Source of the DNA: CAZRHR01 sp964599915
GTDB lineage: Bacteria; Bacteroidota; Bacteroidia; CAIKAF01
DNA length: 64,000 nucleotides
Direction: 5' to 3'
NCBI GenBank assembly: GCA_964599915.1
Contig: CAZRHR010000002.1
Span: 1 to 64,000 of the forward strand
Part shown: piece after piece, positions 8,119 through 15,818 of the stretch
Numbering within the stretch: position 1 is the stretch's first letter
How the letters are laid out: the number at the start of each line of letters is the position of its first letter
Program-made: the position numbers and the translations under genes
Notes under the pieces: model-generated
Told to the model about the DNA's origin: nothing
Database searches by the model: none
The model's input: the letters and a program-made list of their open reading frames with translations, nothing else

Positions 8119-8178
8119 TGGCGAAAAGGCCTCCTTACTTATTTGGCCCAAAGACAAAACCAACCTAACTTTTACTTT

Positions 8179-8250
8179 ATGCTATTAAACCACTTCTTTA
8201 ATACCTTTGTCAAAGCTGATTCCCTTATTATCGATTTTCGTTCCGCATGA
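8179..8250 (+). CDS. Possible 23-aa leader peptide
   Basis: A 23-codon frame (MLLNHFFNTFVKADSLIIDF, then RSA) sits in the 128-base gap after panC. Its TGA overlaps the ATG of the next gene (ATGA), the geometry of translational coupling. In related genomes panD often lies at this place. The peptide could be a leader, a remnant or chance; no homology is recognised. Confidence 0.25.
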   Translation: MLLNHFFNTFVKADSLIIDFRSA

Positions 8251-9266
8251 CAAACGCTCCATCCGCCTCTCGCATCAAAGAAATAGGTCGTATCCTTTTA
8301 TTTTTAAGCCTTGGCGTGGCAGTAGTGTGGATTTTCTGGATTCGTATGGATGCAGAAGACAAAATGGCTTTTGGCCGTGCGCTGAAAGAAGCATCTTATG
8401 GCTGGATCATCCTTTCTTTTGGCATGGGACTGCTGAGTCACTACATTCGTGCATGGCGGTGGAGAGAACTCCTTGAAGTTTTTTCTTTTAAACCCAAAAT
8501 GTACAACCTGTTCTTTGCGGTCATGAACATGTATTTTTTCAACATGTTGGTGCCGCGTTTAGGAGAAATCACCCGATGTGGTCTTCTACGCCAATATGAA
8601 CAAGTCCCCATGGAAAAAGGATTGGGTTCGGTGGTCGCAGAGCGCGCCGTGGACATGCTCATGCTTTTGGGCATTATGGGACTTACCGCACTCATTCAAT
8701 GGCAGCATTTCGGGAGCATTATTGCACAACTTCAGGCAAAGGGTGGCGGTGCGGCAGACGCCTCCGGGCCATCCTATACCAAATATTTCATTTTAGGCTT
8801 TTTCCTCCTTCTTTTCGTGGTGGGATTCTTGCTAAGAAAACACCCTAAAGTGCAGCCCTTACTTGGAAAAATTAAAAATTTAGCTTTGGGATTTTGGGAG
8901 GGACTTCGCGCCGTAACCAAACTTCGCCGGCCAGGTCTATTTATCCTGCAAACGTTACTCATCTGGGGCTTGTATTATGGCATGTCTTGGGTTTGCTTTT
9001 TGTCTATGCCTCAGGTGCCTGCGCCTTGGCTTTCACCCTTGACCATCATGGCCGCAGGTTCCATTGCCATCATTGTGGTTCCGGGTGGCATTGGCGCCTT
9101 CCCTGTCATTGTTGCCGCAGTGCTGGGTTTGCCACATTTAGGTAGTGTGCCAGATGGCGAAGGACTCGCCCTAGGTTGGATCATTTGGGGCGCGCAAACG
9201 TCTGTTGTTTTGATTGCAGGAGCGCTGAGTTTGGCACTGGTTCCTCTTTTCAACCGAAAAAAATAA
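8247..9266 (+). CDS. Flippase-like membrane protein (LPG-synthase TM / AglD family)
   Basis: 339 aa with about eight membrane helices spread through the chain. Family signatures visible: I-R-A-W-R-W-R-E-L-L near residue 70, M-N-M-Y-F-F-N-M-L-V-P-R-L-G-E-I-T-R near 93-110, and the late P-G-G-I-G-A-F-P near 275. These belong to the lysylphosphatidylglycerol-synthase transmembrane / UPF0104 family, thought to act in lipid-linked substrate translocation. No catalytic LPG-synthase domain is attached. It overlaps rfaE2 by one base (TAATG), so the two are likely co-translated. Confidence 0.85.
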   Translation: MTNAPSASRIKEIGRILLFLSLGVAVVWIFWIRMDAEDKMAFGRALKEASYGWIILSFGMGLLSHYIRAWRWRELLEVFSFKPKMYNLFFAVMNMYFFNMLVPRLGEITRCGLLRQYEQVPMEKGLGSVVAERAVDMLMLLGIMGLTALIQWQHFGSIIAQLQAKGGGAADASGPSYTKYFILGFFLLLFVVGFLLRKHPKVQPLLGKIKNLALGFWEGLRAVTKLRRPGLFILQTLLIWGLYYGMSWVCFLSMPQVPAPWLSPLTIMAAGSIAIIVVPGGIGAFPVIVAAVLGLPHLGSVPDGEGLALGWIIWGAQTSVVLIAGALSLALVPLFNRKK

Positions 9267-9760
9267 TGGCCACACCGCATATTTTTGATTCAATAAAAGC
9301 CCTTCAACCCTTCATACAAAGTTGGAAACTTAAGTCCGACACGGTGGTTTTTACCAATGGGTGTTTCGATTTGTTGCATGCAGGACATGTGTTTGTTTTG
9401 GAAGAAGCGGCCAAGTTGGGACAAAGGCTGGTGGTTGGTATCAATTCGGACGAAAGCATTGCGGGTTTAAAAGGGCCTCTCCGCCCCATTTTACCTTTGG
9501 CAGAACGCATGGCCATGGTGGCGAGCCTTCGCTGTGTAGATGCGGTGATTGCTTTTGACACCCCAACGCCGGAACATCTAATCCAAGAGATTTCCCCGAA
9601 TATTTTGGTAAAAGGCGGCGATTATACCCCTGAAACTACGATAGGCGCTTCGTGGGTTCAAGCACATGGTGGAGAAGTAGTCATCATTCCTTTAAAGCCG
9701 GGATGGAGCACCACACACATTATTGAAAAAATAAAATCACAAAACCTTACCGAACTTTAA
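9266..9760 (+). CDS. rfaE2: D-glycero-beta-D-manno-heptose 1-phosphate adenylyltransferase
   Basis: 164 aa equivalent to the C-terminal domain of HldE: it activates heptose 1-phosphate with ATP to ADP-heptose for the lipopolysaccharide core. The cytidylyltransferase-like fold is shown by F-T-N-G-C-F-D-L-L-H-A-G-H at about 24-36 (HxGH), G-I-N-S-D-E-S near 61 and L-V-K-G-G-D-Y near 115. The kinase half found in HldE of proteobacteria is absent, so this is the stand-alone form. The start overlaps the stop of the flippase-like gene (TAATG). Confidence 0.92.
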   Translation: MATPHIFDSIKALQPFIQSWKLKSDTVVFTNGCFDLLHAGHVFVLEEAAKLGQRLVVGINSDESIAGLKGPLRPILPLAERMAMVASLRCVDAVIAFDTPTPEHLIQEISPNILVKGGDYTPETTIGASWVQAHGGEVVIIPLKPGWSTTHIIEKIKSQNLTEL

Positions 9761-9778
9761 AACCATTGTATTTAATTA

Positions 9779-9809
9779 GAACATGGAATTACATACGTTT
9801 TTCATGTTC
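9779..9809. repeat. Inverted repeat upstream of lipoprotein gene
   Basis: GAACATG (9779-9785) and CATGTTC (9803-9809) are perfect arms 17 bases apart, ending 16 bases before a TAnnTTTG element. It could be an operator or a weak hairpin after rfaE2; there is no T-run. Confidence 0.3.
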
Positions 9810-9825
9810 TTTCAAATAAAATATT

Positions 9826-9833
9826 TACATTTG
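9826..9833 (+). promoter_or_regulatory. Putative -7 element of lipoprotein gene
   Basis: TACATTTG matches TAnnTTTG fully, 27 bases before the ATG at 9861. No good TTTG partner is seen 19-21 bases upstream; the inverted repeat 9779-9809 occupies that place. Confidence 0.45.
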
Positions 9834-9860
9834 TCGACCAAGTTTTAGTTATCTATTCAC

Positions 9861-10319
9861 ATGAAACAGTTCAAAACCCTTCTTTTGGGCGCCCTTGCGG
9901 CGGGTGTTATGTTCACCGGATGCTTAGGCAGCACAGAAGATGATATCATTGGTACCTGGAGATTGGTACCCGTAGACCCTACCGTAGTTCCTTTTGAATT
10001 GACCTTCAGAGAAGATTTCACCTTGGGATTCCGCGACTTACAACATGGTGCTGTAGCAGAAGGCACCTTTAAATTGGCGGCAGATTTTGACCACAGATAC
10101 GTAGATATCATGGGATTGAATGAAGCTTGGGCTTGGTATGATTCTATCATTCCTCCCATGCCTGGTCAGCCACATCCTCTAATCAAAACCAAGTTTATTC
10201 AAAGCAAGCATGTGATCACCAAACTCAATGCGACCACTTTGATTCTTTCAACCAACATGAAATCCCCCAATAGCGACCGGGCCATTGACCAATATGACCT
10301 GATGCGGGTGAATCCATAA
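9861..10319 (+). CDS. Lipocalin-like lipoprotein
   Basis: 152 aa with a signal peptide and lipobox (V-M-F-T-G-C, cysteine near 21). The mature chain begins with acidic residues, then I-I-G-T-W-R-L, the G-x-W start typical of lipocalin-like and DUF4923/DUF5004-type beta-barrel lipoproteins, and has a regular alternation of predicted beta strands. The exact family is not recognised. It stands alone: a promoter element lies upstream and radA has its own promoter immediately downstream. Confidence 0.6.
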   Translation: MKQFKTLLLGALAAGVMFTGCLGSTEDDIIGTWRLVPVDPTVVPFELTFREDFTLGFRDLQHGAVAEGTFKLAADFDHRYVDIMGLNEAWAWYDSIIPPMPGQPHPLIKTKFIQSKHVITKLNATTLILSTNMKSPNSDRAIDQYDLMRVNP

Positions 10320-10326
10320 GACTTCA

Positions 10327-10358
10327 TTTGTCTTACGGGAAAGCGGATGTTATCTTTG
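10327..10358 (+). promoter_or_regulatory. Promoter of radA
   Basis: TTTG (10327-10330), 20 bases, TATCTTTG (10351-10358): a perfect match to the Bacteroidota consensus. The -7 box ends 7 bases before the radA ATG, so the transcript would start at about the start codon, implying a leaderless or nearly leaderless mRNA. Confidence 0.78.
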
Positions 10359-10365
10359 TGCTATA

Positions 10366-11733
10366 ATGGCCAAGATAAAATCCGCTTTTTTTTGTCAATC
10401 CTGTGGACATGAATCCCCCAAATGGCTGGGGAAATGTCCGGGATGTGGCGCATGGAATAGTTTTACCGAAGAAATTGTAGAAAAAACGGTTTCTACGGGT
10501 ATTTCCAGTGCTTCAGGGAAAAGGGATCCCCGACCCGTCCCCTATTTAGAAGCGGCGGAAGAAAAATCCGAAGGGGCACGCATAGCTACGGGAAATGAAT
10601 TAGACCGCGTGTTAGGCGGCGGCATTGTACCGGGTTCCGTAATCCTTTTGGGTGGTGAGCCCGGCATTGGAAAATCAACCTTATTGCTGCAAACCGCCCT
10701 AAACATTCCCGGCAAACAAATTTTGTACGTATCGGGAGAAGAAAGTGAGCAGCAAGTAGGACTCAGGGCCAGACGCATGGCAGCCACCAACACCCAATGT
10801 GACATCCTCACCGAAACCAAACTGGAAGTCATTCTACGGATCGCGGAAAAAACCAAACCCCACCTTCTCATTGTAGATTCCATTCAGACCATGTACACAG
10901 GACTTATCGATAGTTCTGCCGGTTCCGTTTCCCAAATTCGAGAGTGTACAGGTCAATTGCTGCGTTTTGCCAAACAATCCGGCATCCCGGTGATTTTAGT
11001 TGGCCATGTAACCAAAGACGGCCAAATTGCCGGCCCAAAACTTTTGGAACACATGGTGGATGTGGTGCTTCAATTTGAAGGCGATCGACATCATCTGTTC
11101 CGGATTGTAAGGGCCCTGAAAAATCGGTTTGGCGCCACCACCGAAATTGGGATTTATGAAATGCGCAACCATGGACTGGCCGAAGTGGAAAATCCATCGG
11201 GGATGCTGATGAGTCAAAGAGAGGAGCAATTGAGTGGAACCGTCACGGGAGTAGTAACGGAAGGAGTAAGGCCCTTGTTGTTAGAAACACAAGCCTTGGT
11301 GAGTTCAGCTGTATATGGCACCCCACAAAGGTCAGCAACCGGATTCGATTTAAGACGCTTACATATGCTTTTGGCTGTGTTAGAAAAAAGATGTGGCTTC
11401 AGACTTGGGGTCTCCGATGTCTTTTTAAACCTGACCGGAGGCATTCGGATTGAAGATCCGGCGCTGGATTTGGCGGTGGTTTCCGCCATTTTATCTTCTG
11501 CCGAAGATGCCCCCGTAGATCCGGGCATTTGTTTTAGTGCCGAAGTAGGCCTCACAGGAGAAATTCGGCCCGTTCAGCGCATTGAACAACGTATCGCCGA
11601 GGCTGAAAAATTGGGATTTCATACATTATACACTTCTGCGTACAACCTCCGTGGGCTAGACCTTAGTCGTATGAAAATCAAAGTGGTAGGTTTGCAGCGT
11701 ATGGAGCATTTGTACCGAGAAATATTTGGATAA
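10366..11733 (+). CDS. radA: DNA repair protein RadA
   Basis: RadA (Sms) is a RecA-like ATPase and branch-migration helicase in homologous recombination. The 455-aa protein has an N-terminal four-cysteine zinc finger (C-Q-S-C-G-H ... C-P-G-C-G, residues about 10-27), Walker A G-G-E-P-G-I-G-K-S-T near 92-101, the diagnostic K-N-R-F-G motif near 245, and a C-terminal Lon-protease-like domain (about 280-455) lacking obvious protease activity. Length is standard. The DUF3365 gene starts two bases after its stop. Confidence 0.96.
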   Translation: MAKIKSAFFCQSCGHESPKWLGKCPGCGAWNSFTEEIVEKTVSTGISSASGKRDPRPVPYLEAAEEKSEGARIATGNELDRVLGGGIVPGSVILLGGEPGIGKSTLLLQTALNIPGKQILYVSGEESEQQVGLRARRMAATNTQCDILTETKLEVILRIAEKTKPHLLIVDSIQTMYTGLIDSSAGSVSQIRECTGQLLRFAKQSGIPVILVGHVTKDGQIAGPKLLEHMVDVVLQFEGDRHHLFRIVRALKNRFGATTEIGIYEMRNHGLAEVENPSGMLMSQREEQLSGTVTGVVTEGVRPLLLETQALVSSAVYGTPQRSATGFDLRRLHMLLAVLEKRCGFRLGVSDVFLNLTGGIRIEDPALDLAVVSAILSSAEDAPVDPGICFSAEVGLTGEIRPVQRIEQRIAEAEKLGFHTLYTSAYNLRGLDLSRMKIKVVGLQRMEHLYREIFG

Positions 11734-11735
11734 TT

Positions 11736-12335
11736 ATGTCATTTACCACCCTTTCCACCCGCATTTTGCTCATTATGTTGCCCCTTCTTTGGGTAGCGTG
11801 CAGCCCGCGGGAAAAAAAGGAGGCGACCGACCTTCGCCCCTGGCTTCAACAAGGCGATTCACTGCGCGACCTTAGCCAAAAAACATTGATGAATGCTTTG
11901 TTAAAAGCTGGTGCAGATAGCGTTCCGGAACAAGCTGTGGCCTTTTGCCATGAGGAGGCCGCGGGGATTTTGTCTAACCTCACGGATGCCCAACACATCA
12001 AAATCCAAAGGGTGGCGGAAAAATTCAGAAACCCGAACAACGCGCTTCAACCCGAAGACCTGACGGTTTGGGACACATGGAAAAAACAATTGGCCCAAGG
12101 CCAGTCCTTAGCTTCAGAGGTAGAAATAAATAGAGAAAACCACAAGGTGTATCGGGCGCCCATTTTTTTGGGCATGCCCCTTTGTGAACGCTGCCATGGA
12201 GATGAAAATACCTTTTCTCCGGAACTACAAAAAACCTTGGCCCGTTTGTATCCAAACGACAAGGCAAGGAATTTTAGACAAGGCGATCTCCGGGGTATGT
12301 GGAAAATCACCTTTTTAAATCTTACAGGCCCATGA
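11736..12335 (+). CDS. DUF3365 haem-binding lipoprotein
   Basis: 199 aa. An N-terminal hydrophobic segment with lipobox (L-W-V-A-C, cysteine near 22) points to an exported lipoprotein. The chain matches DUF3365 (Tll0287-like): A-V-A-F-C-H-E-E-A in the first half, K-x-x-R-N-P-x-N near 90, Y-R-A-P-I and the single c-type haem site C-E-R-C-H near 150. A sensory or redox role is inferred from family members. It is tightly linked to radA and overlaps the MscS gene by four bases. Confidence 0.82.
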   Translation: MSFTTLSTRILLIMLPLLWVACSPREKKEATDLRPWLQQGDSLRDLSQKTLMNALLKAGADSVPEQAVAFCHEEAAGILSNLTDAQHIKIQRVAEKFRNPNNALQPEDLTVWDTWKKQLAQGQSLASEVEINRENHKVYRAPIFLGMPLCERCHGDENTFSPELQKTLARLYPNDKARNFRQGDLRGMWKITFLNLTGP

Positions 12336-13870
12336 TGAGATGGATCACGCTAGTTTTGGGAATTTGTACAAGCTTCTGTATCTCCCTTTGGTCACAAGAC
12401 CTTCCTTTAGACCGCAGTTCGCCCCGGAATACCGTCTATCAATTTTTGTATTATACAGAGGAGGCGCATTACGCACCGGAAAAAGCAGGCCTTTGCTTTC
12501 GCACGAGCCCGGAGGTAAATCCAGCACTGGTCGCAGAAAAATTCAGACAAATCCTCAATGCCAGGGGCATAGAAATTCCGTTACATAAACTACCCGATAC
12601 GCGTGATTATTGGGATACATTGCATTTGGCCCAAAGGGTGGAATTACCCATTTCCATACGAGGTCTCTACCTAGCTAAATCGGACAGCCTATGGTTATTC
12701 GATGAAACAAGCACCGCCAAAATTCCCGGCTTGTTCCGTGAGACTTTTCCTTTTGGGACGGACTGGCTTATGGCGCTTTTACCCGGCATGGCAGAAAAAC
12801 AATGGCTTGGATTAAAGGCATGGCAGGTGTTGGGCATTTTGGTGATTGTATTGTTGTTTCTTGCCCTTCATGTTTTATCTACCAAACTGATTGAATGGCT
12901 CACTCAACGGCTCATTCATAGTCCAAGGGTAAGTACGGCTCAGCGGAAAGCCACGCATAAAATGTCCATTCCACTCAGTTGGTATGTTCAATTGCATGTG
13001 GTCCAGTTGCTGGTTCCCTCGCTGCAGTTACCCATGCCGCTAGCTCATGTGATCATGTTGGGATTGGACATGTTAGCTCCCGTGGTGCTCACCTTTACCT
13101 TGTGGCGCGGGGTCGATTTAGCCATGGTTTTCGCAGCCGAAAAAGCAGAGAAAACAGAGACCACCTTGGATGATCAATTGGTTCCACTTTTACGAAAAAT
13201 ATTAAAAGTATTGACCCTTGGCTTTGGTTTGGTTTTGGTGCTTAGGGCGCTTAACTTCAACATTGCCGCACTTATTGCAGGTGCCTCTTTGGGCGGTTTA
13301 GCCTTGGCTTTGGCCGCACAAGACACCATTAAAAACATGTTTGGCTCTTTGATGATTTTCTTAGATAAACCCTTTCACATTGGTCATTGGATTTTAGCGG
13401 ATGGTGTAGATGGAGTGGTGGAAGAAGTAGGTTTTAGAAGCACAAGGGTTCGGACGTTTCAAAATTCTGTGGTCTATGTGCCCAATGGCAAAATTTCGGA
13501 CATGGTGGTTAACAACATGGGCATGCGTCAGTACCGAAGATATCAGGCCATGCTGGGCATAGAATATGGTACACCGGCAGATCGGATAGAAGCCTTTGTG
13601 AAAGCGCTTCGTGACTTGGCCAATGAATATCCAGCAGCCGTTCAAGGTCAGTCGCAAGTCCATCTTTTTTCTTTTTCCGCCTCGTCATTAGACATCCGTT
13701 TTCAGGTGTTTTTGGATGTGCCCAACTTCGATGCGGAGTTGGCATGCAGGGAAGCGTTGATGTTTTCCATCCTTCGTTTAGCGGAACAATGCGAGGTTGG
13801 CTTTGCCTTCCCGACCCAAACCTTGCATGTGGCTTCATTGCCGACCAACGGAAATGCTAACGTTCGTTAG
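12332..13870 (+). CDS. MscS-type mechanosensitive ion channel
   Basis: 512 aa, started at the ATG overlapping the previous stop (ATGA). A signal peptide (about 1-21) is followed by a periplasmic region (about 22-150), then membrane helices near 165-190, 220-250 and the pore helix region 300-330 with A-G-A-S-L-G-G-L-A-L-A-L-A-A-Q-D-T, the glycine/alanine pattern of MscS TM3. The MscS beta domain follows with F-x-I-G-x-W-I and V-Y-V-P-N-G-K-I near 390. It would release solutes on osmotic downshift. Larger than E. coli MscS (286 aa) because of the N-terminal extension. Confidence 0.9.
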   Translation: MMRWITLVLGICTSFCISLWSQDLPLDRSSPRNTVYQFLYYTEEAHYAPEKAGLCFRTSPEVNPALVAEKFRQILNARGIEIPLHKLPDTRDYWDTLHLAQRVELPISIRGLYLAKSDSLWLFDETSTAKIPGLFRETFPFGTDWLMALLPGMAEKQWLGLKAWQVLGILVIVLLFLALHVLSTKLIEWLTQRLIHSPRVSTAQRKATHKMSIPLSWYVQLHVVQLLVPSLQLPMPLAHVIMLGLDMLAPVVLTFTLWRGVDLAMVFAAEKAEKTETTLDDQLVPLLRKILKVLTLGFGLVLVLRALNFNIAALIAGASLGGLALALAAQDTIKNMFGSLMIFLDKPFHIGHWILADGVDGVVEEVGFRSTRVRTFQNSVVYVPNGKISDMVVNNMGMRQYRRYQAMLGIEYGTPADRIEAFVKALRDLANEYPAAVQGQSQVHLFSFSASSLDIRFQVFLDVPNFDAELACREALMFSILRLAEQCEVGFAFPTQTLHVASLPTNGNANVR

Positions 13871-13909
13871 AAAGAGGAACAAAACTTCATGTTTCACGTT
13901 CAATCGGTT

Positions 13910-14461
13910 ATGAAAAAGAGAAGCTTATTGTTCCTAGCGATGGCCTTGATGTTTCAAATGGGTTTTACCCAAAATTGGCAGGTTCAACCTAAAGACACGC
14001 GTATCTCATTTAAAATCAAAAACTTCGGACTTTGGGTCGAGGGCAGCCTTACAGGAATTCAAGCGCAGATTCAATTTGATCCTTCTTCCCCTGCTTCAGG
14101 AAAAATGGAAGGCAAGGTTCCTGTTTCTTCTATTTCAACCGGCATAAAAAAACGAGACGAACATTTACAAAAGGAGGATTACTTTCATGCCCAAGCGTAT
14201 CCATTTATCATCATGCGCTCGGAAAAGCTTGAGGGACAAGGAGGAGAATTCCGTTTTACCGGGCAAATTGACATACGCGGGGTACGTCAGTCCATACAAT
14301 TTCCCTTTTTCTTCGTGGAAAAGGATGGACGGGGATTGTTTACGGCAAATTTTAGCTTAAACCGTTTAGCCTTTCAGGTAGGGCCCTCTCAAGGGCCTTT
14401 AGGTACACAAGTAGACGTATCGCTTAGCGTGCAGGTGAAGGCGCCTTCTGAACAGGAATGA
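13910..14461 (+). CDS. YceI family periplasmic protein
   Basis: 183 aa with a signal peptide (M-K-K-R-S-L-L-F-L ... F-T-Q), choosing the internal ATG at 13910 because it begins a proper signal; the frame is open from 13889. The lipocalin-like YceI fold is recognisable from I-S-F-K-I-K-N-F-G, the R-D-E-H-L-x-x-x-D-Y-F segment, Y-P-F-I, and the T-G-x-I-D-I-R-G-V motif. YceI proteins bind isoprenoid quinone-like lipids. Its 3' end overlaps the convergent DUF2911 gene by 38 bases. Confidence 0.85.
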   Translation: MKKRSLLFLAMALMFQMGFTQNWQVQPKDTRISFKIKNFGLWVEGSLTGIQAQIQFDPSSPASGKMEGKVPVSSISTGIKKRDEHLQKEDYFHAQAYPFIIMRSEKLEGQGGEFRFTGQIDIRGVRQSIQFPFFFVEKDGRGLFTANFSLNRLAFQVGPSQGPLGTQVDVSLSVQVKAPSEQE

Positions 14462-15023
14462 ACAAGTCCATGTATTCCCAACGGAAGCGAATTCCATTTT
14501 TTTCGATAAAAAAATCGAGGCGTTCAGCCATTTGGTCTTGAAAAACAGGTCGAACCCGTGCGCGCAGTGCGTCTTCGCCTTCTTTATAATCGTAGGCACC
14601 CCAGGTATCCCATTGGGCATTAAAGATCAGGGTCCACTCCCCGTCTTGGCTAGGTAAAGTAAAAAAACCATATTTCCCGGCGGGCAAGGGTTGGCCAGCT
14701 ACCAGCACAGGCGCAGAGAACTCCATGGTGGTGGTTTCATTGGCACCGGAACGCCAAACTTCGTTCCAAGGCACCAATTCCCCCCAGATTTTGCGGCCTT
14801 TGGTGGCAGGAGAGCCGTACGTTACCGTTACTTTCACCTGGTCAATGAGACCTGTGGTTACCTTTTGTGGAGAGGGTCGGTCTTCATTTCGAATTTCCGT
14901 GCGCGGCCCTAAGGTATCTGCCAATGCAGTGGTATCTGAATGGTCCGCATTATTACCTTGAGAAGATCCGCAAGCGAACCAAATTGGGAACAACAGGGTT
15001 CCTGCAAATAACCATTTTTTCAT
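14424..15023 (-). CDS. DUF2911 lipoprotein
   Basis: 199 aa with signal peptide and lipobox (I-W-F-A-C-G, cysteine near 18), then a low-complexity linker, then the DUF2911 domain (about 55-199): V-T-Y-G-S-P, G-R-K-I-W-G-E-L-V-P-W-N-E-V-W-R-S-G-A-N-E, and Y-G-F-F-T-L-P. DUF2911 is a beta-rich family of unknown role common in this phylum. It is convergent with, and overlaps, the YceI gene; divergent from sodA with about 100 bases between starts. Confidence 0.87.
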   Translation of the reverse strand: MKKWLFAGTLLFPIWFACGSSQGNNADHSDTTALADTLGPRTEIRNEDRPSPQKVTTGLIDQVKVTVTYGSPATKGRKIWGELVPWNEVWRSGANETTTMEFSAPVLVAGQPLPAGKYGFFTLPSQDGEWTLIFNAQWDTWGAYDYKEGEDALRARVRPVFQDQMAERLDFFIEKNGIRFRWEYMDLFIPVQKAPSPAR

Positions 15024-15123
15024 ACCTTAAATTTAAATAAAACTCCGGAAACCAGCCATGGAAATATTAAATTTGACAACGAAAACCGAAATAGATTGTT
15101 TTACCATTTTAAACTGAATACTT

Positions 15124-15732
15124 ATGGCATTTGAACTTGCACCTTTACCTTACGCTTACAACGCATTAGAGCCCCATTTTGATGCGATGACCATGGAAAT
15201 CCACCATTCTCGCCATCATGCGGCGTATACCAATAACCTCAATGCAGCTGTTGAAAATACAGACATGGCCGGTCTTAGCATTGAAACCCTCATGGAAACC
15301 ATTTCAAAAAGACCCATGGCGGTACGCAACAATGGCGGAGGTTATTACAACCACAATTTATTCTGGCAAATTTTGTCTCCCACAGGAGGCGGTGTTCCAG
15401 AAGGAAAACTAGGCGAGGCCATTACCAAAGCGTTTGGGTCTTTCGATGCCTTTAAAACTGCATTTTCACAAGCAGCTGCCACGCGTTTTGGCTCCGGTTG
15501 GGCTTGGCTCGTGGTGCATGATGGCAACCTTGTGGTAAGCTCTACGCCGAACCAAGACAACCCATTGATGGACATTGCCGAAGTAAAAGGTACGCCCATT
15601 CTTGGTCTCGATGTATGGGAACATGCCTATTATCTCAAGTTTCAAAACAAGCGTCCGGATTATATTTCCACCTTTTGGAACATTGTTAACTGGAACCACG
15701 TGGCTGCTTTGTACGAAAAAGCGACGAAATAA
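15124..15732 (+). CDS. sodA: Superoxide dismutase (Fe/Mn family)
   Basis: 202-aa Fe/Mn superoxide dismutase, converting superoxide to oxygen and hydrogen peroxide. Metal ligands are His27 (M-E-I-H-H), His77 (Y-N-H-N-L-F-W), Asp163 and His167 (D-V-W-E-H-A-Y-Y). The outer-sphere glutamine lies at 144 in S-T-P-N-Q-D-N-P and the second-helix position carries glycines (G-G-G-Y-Y-N-H), the manganese-type pattern; a cambialistic enzyme is not excluded. No signal peptide, so cytoplasmic. A strong terminator follows 20 bases after the stop. Confidence 0.96.
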   Translation: MAFELAPLPYAYNALEPHFDAMTMEIHHSRHHAAYTNNLNAAVENTDMAGLSIETLMETISKRPMAVRNNGGGYYNHNLFWQILSPTGGGVPEGKLGEAITKAFGSFDAFKTAFSQAAATRFGSGWAWLVVHDGNLVVSSTPNQDNPLMDIAEVKGTPILGLDVWEHAYYLKFQNKRPDYISTFWNIVNWNHVAALYEKATK

Positions 15733-15751
15733 TTTAAACTGAACCAATGAC

Positions 15752-15783
15752 AAGCCGTCTTTTCTAGGAAAGACGGCTTTTTT
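15752..15783 (+). terminator. Strong intrinsic terminator of sodA
   Basis: An 11-bp perfect stem, AAGCCGTCTTT (15752-15762) with AAAGACGGCTT (15769-15779), a 6-base loop and a T-run to 15783. Confidence 0.92.
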
Positions 15784-15806
15784 ATGTTCCAACCAAGATA
15801 AAACTG

Positions 15807-15814
15807 TACCTTTG
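15807..15814 (+). promoter_or_regulatory. Putative -7 element of the ClC channel gene
   Basis: TACCTTTG is a full match to TAnnTTTG. It ends only four bases before the GTG at 15819, so transcription would begin at or just after that codon; see the channel entry. Confidence 0.45.
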
Positions 15815-15818
15815 GAAA

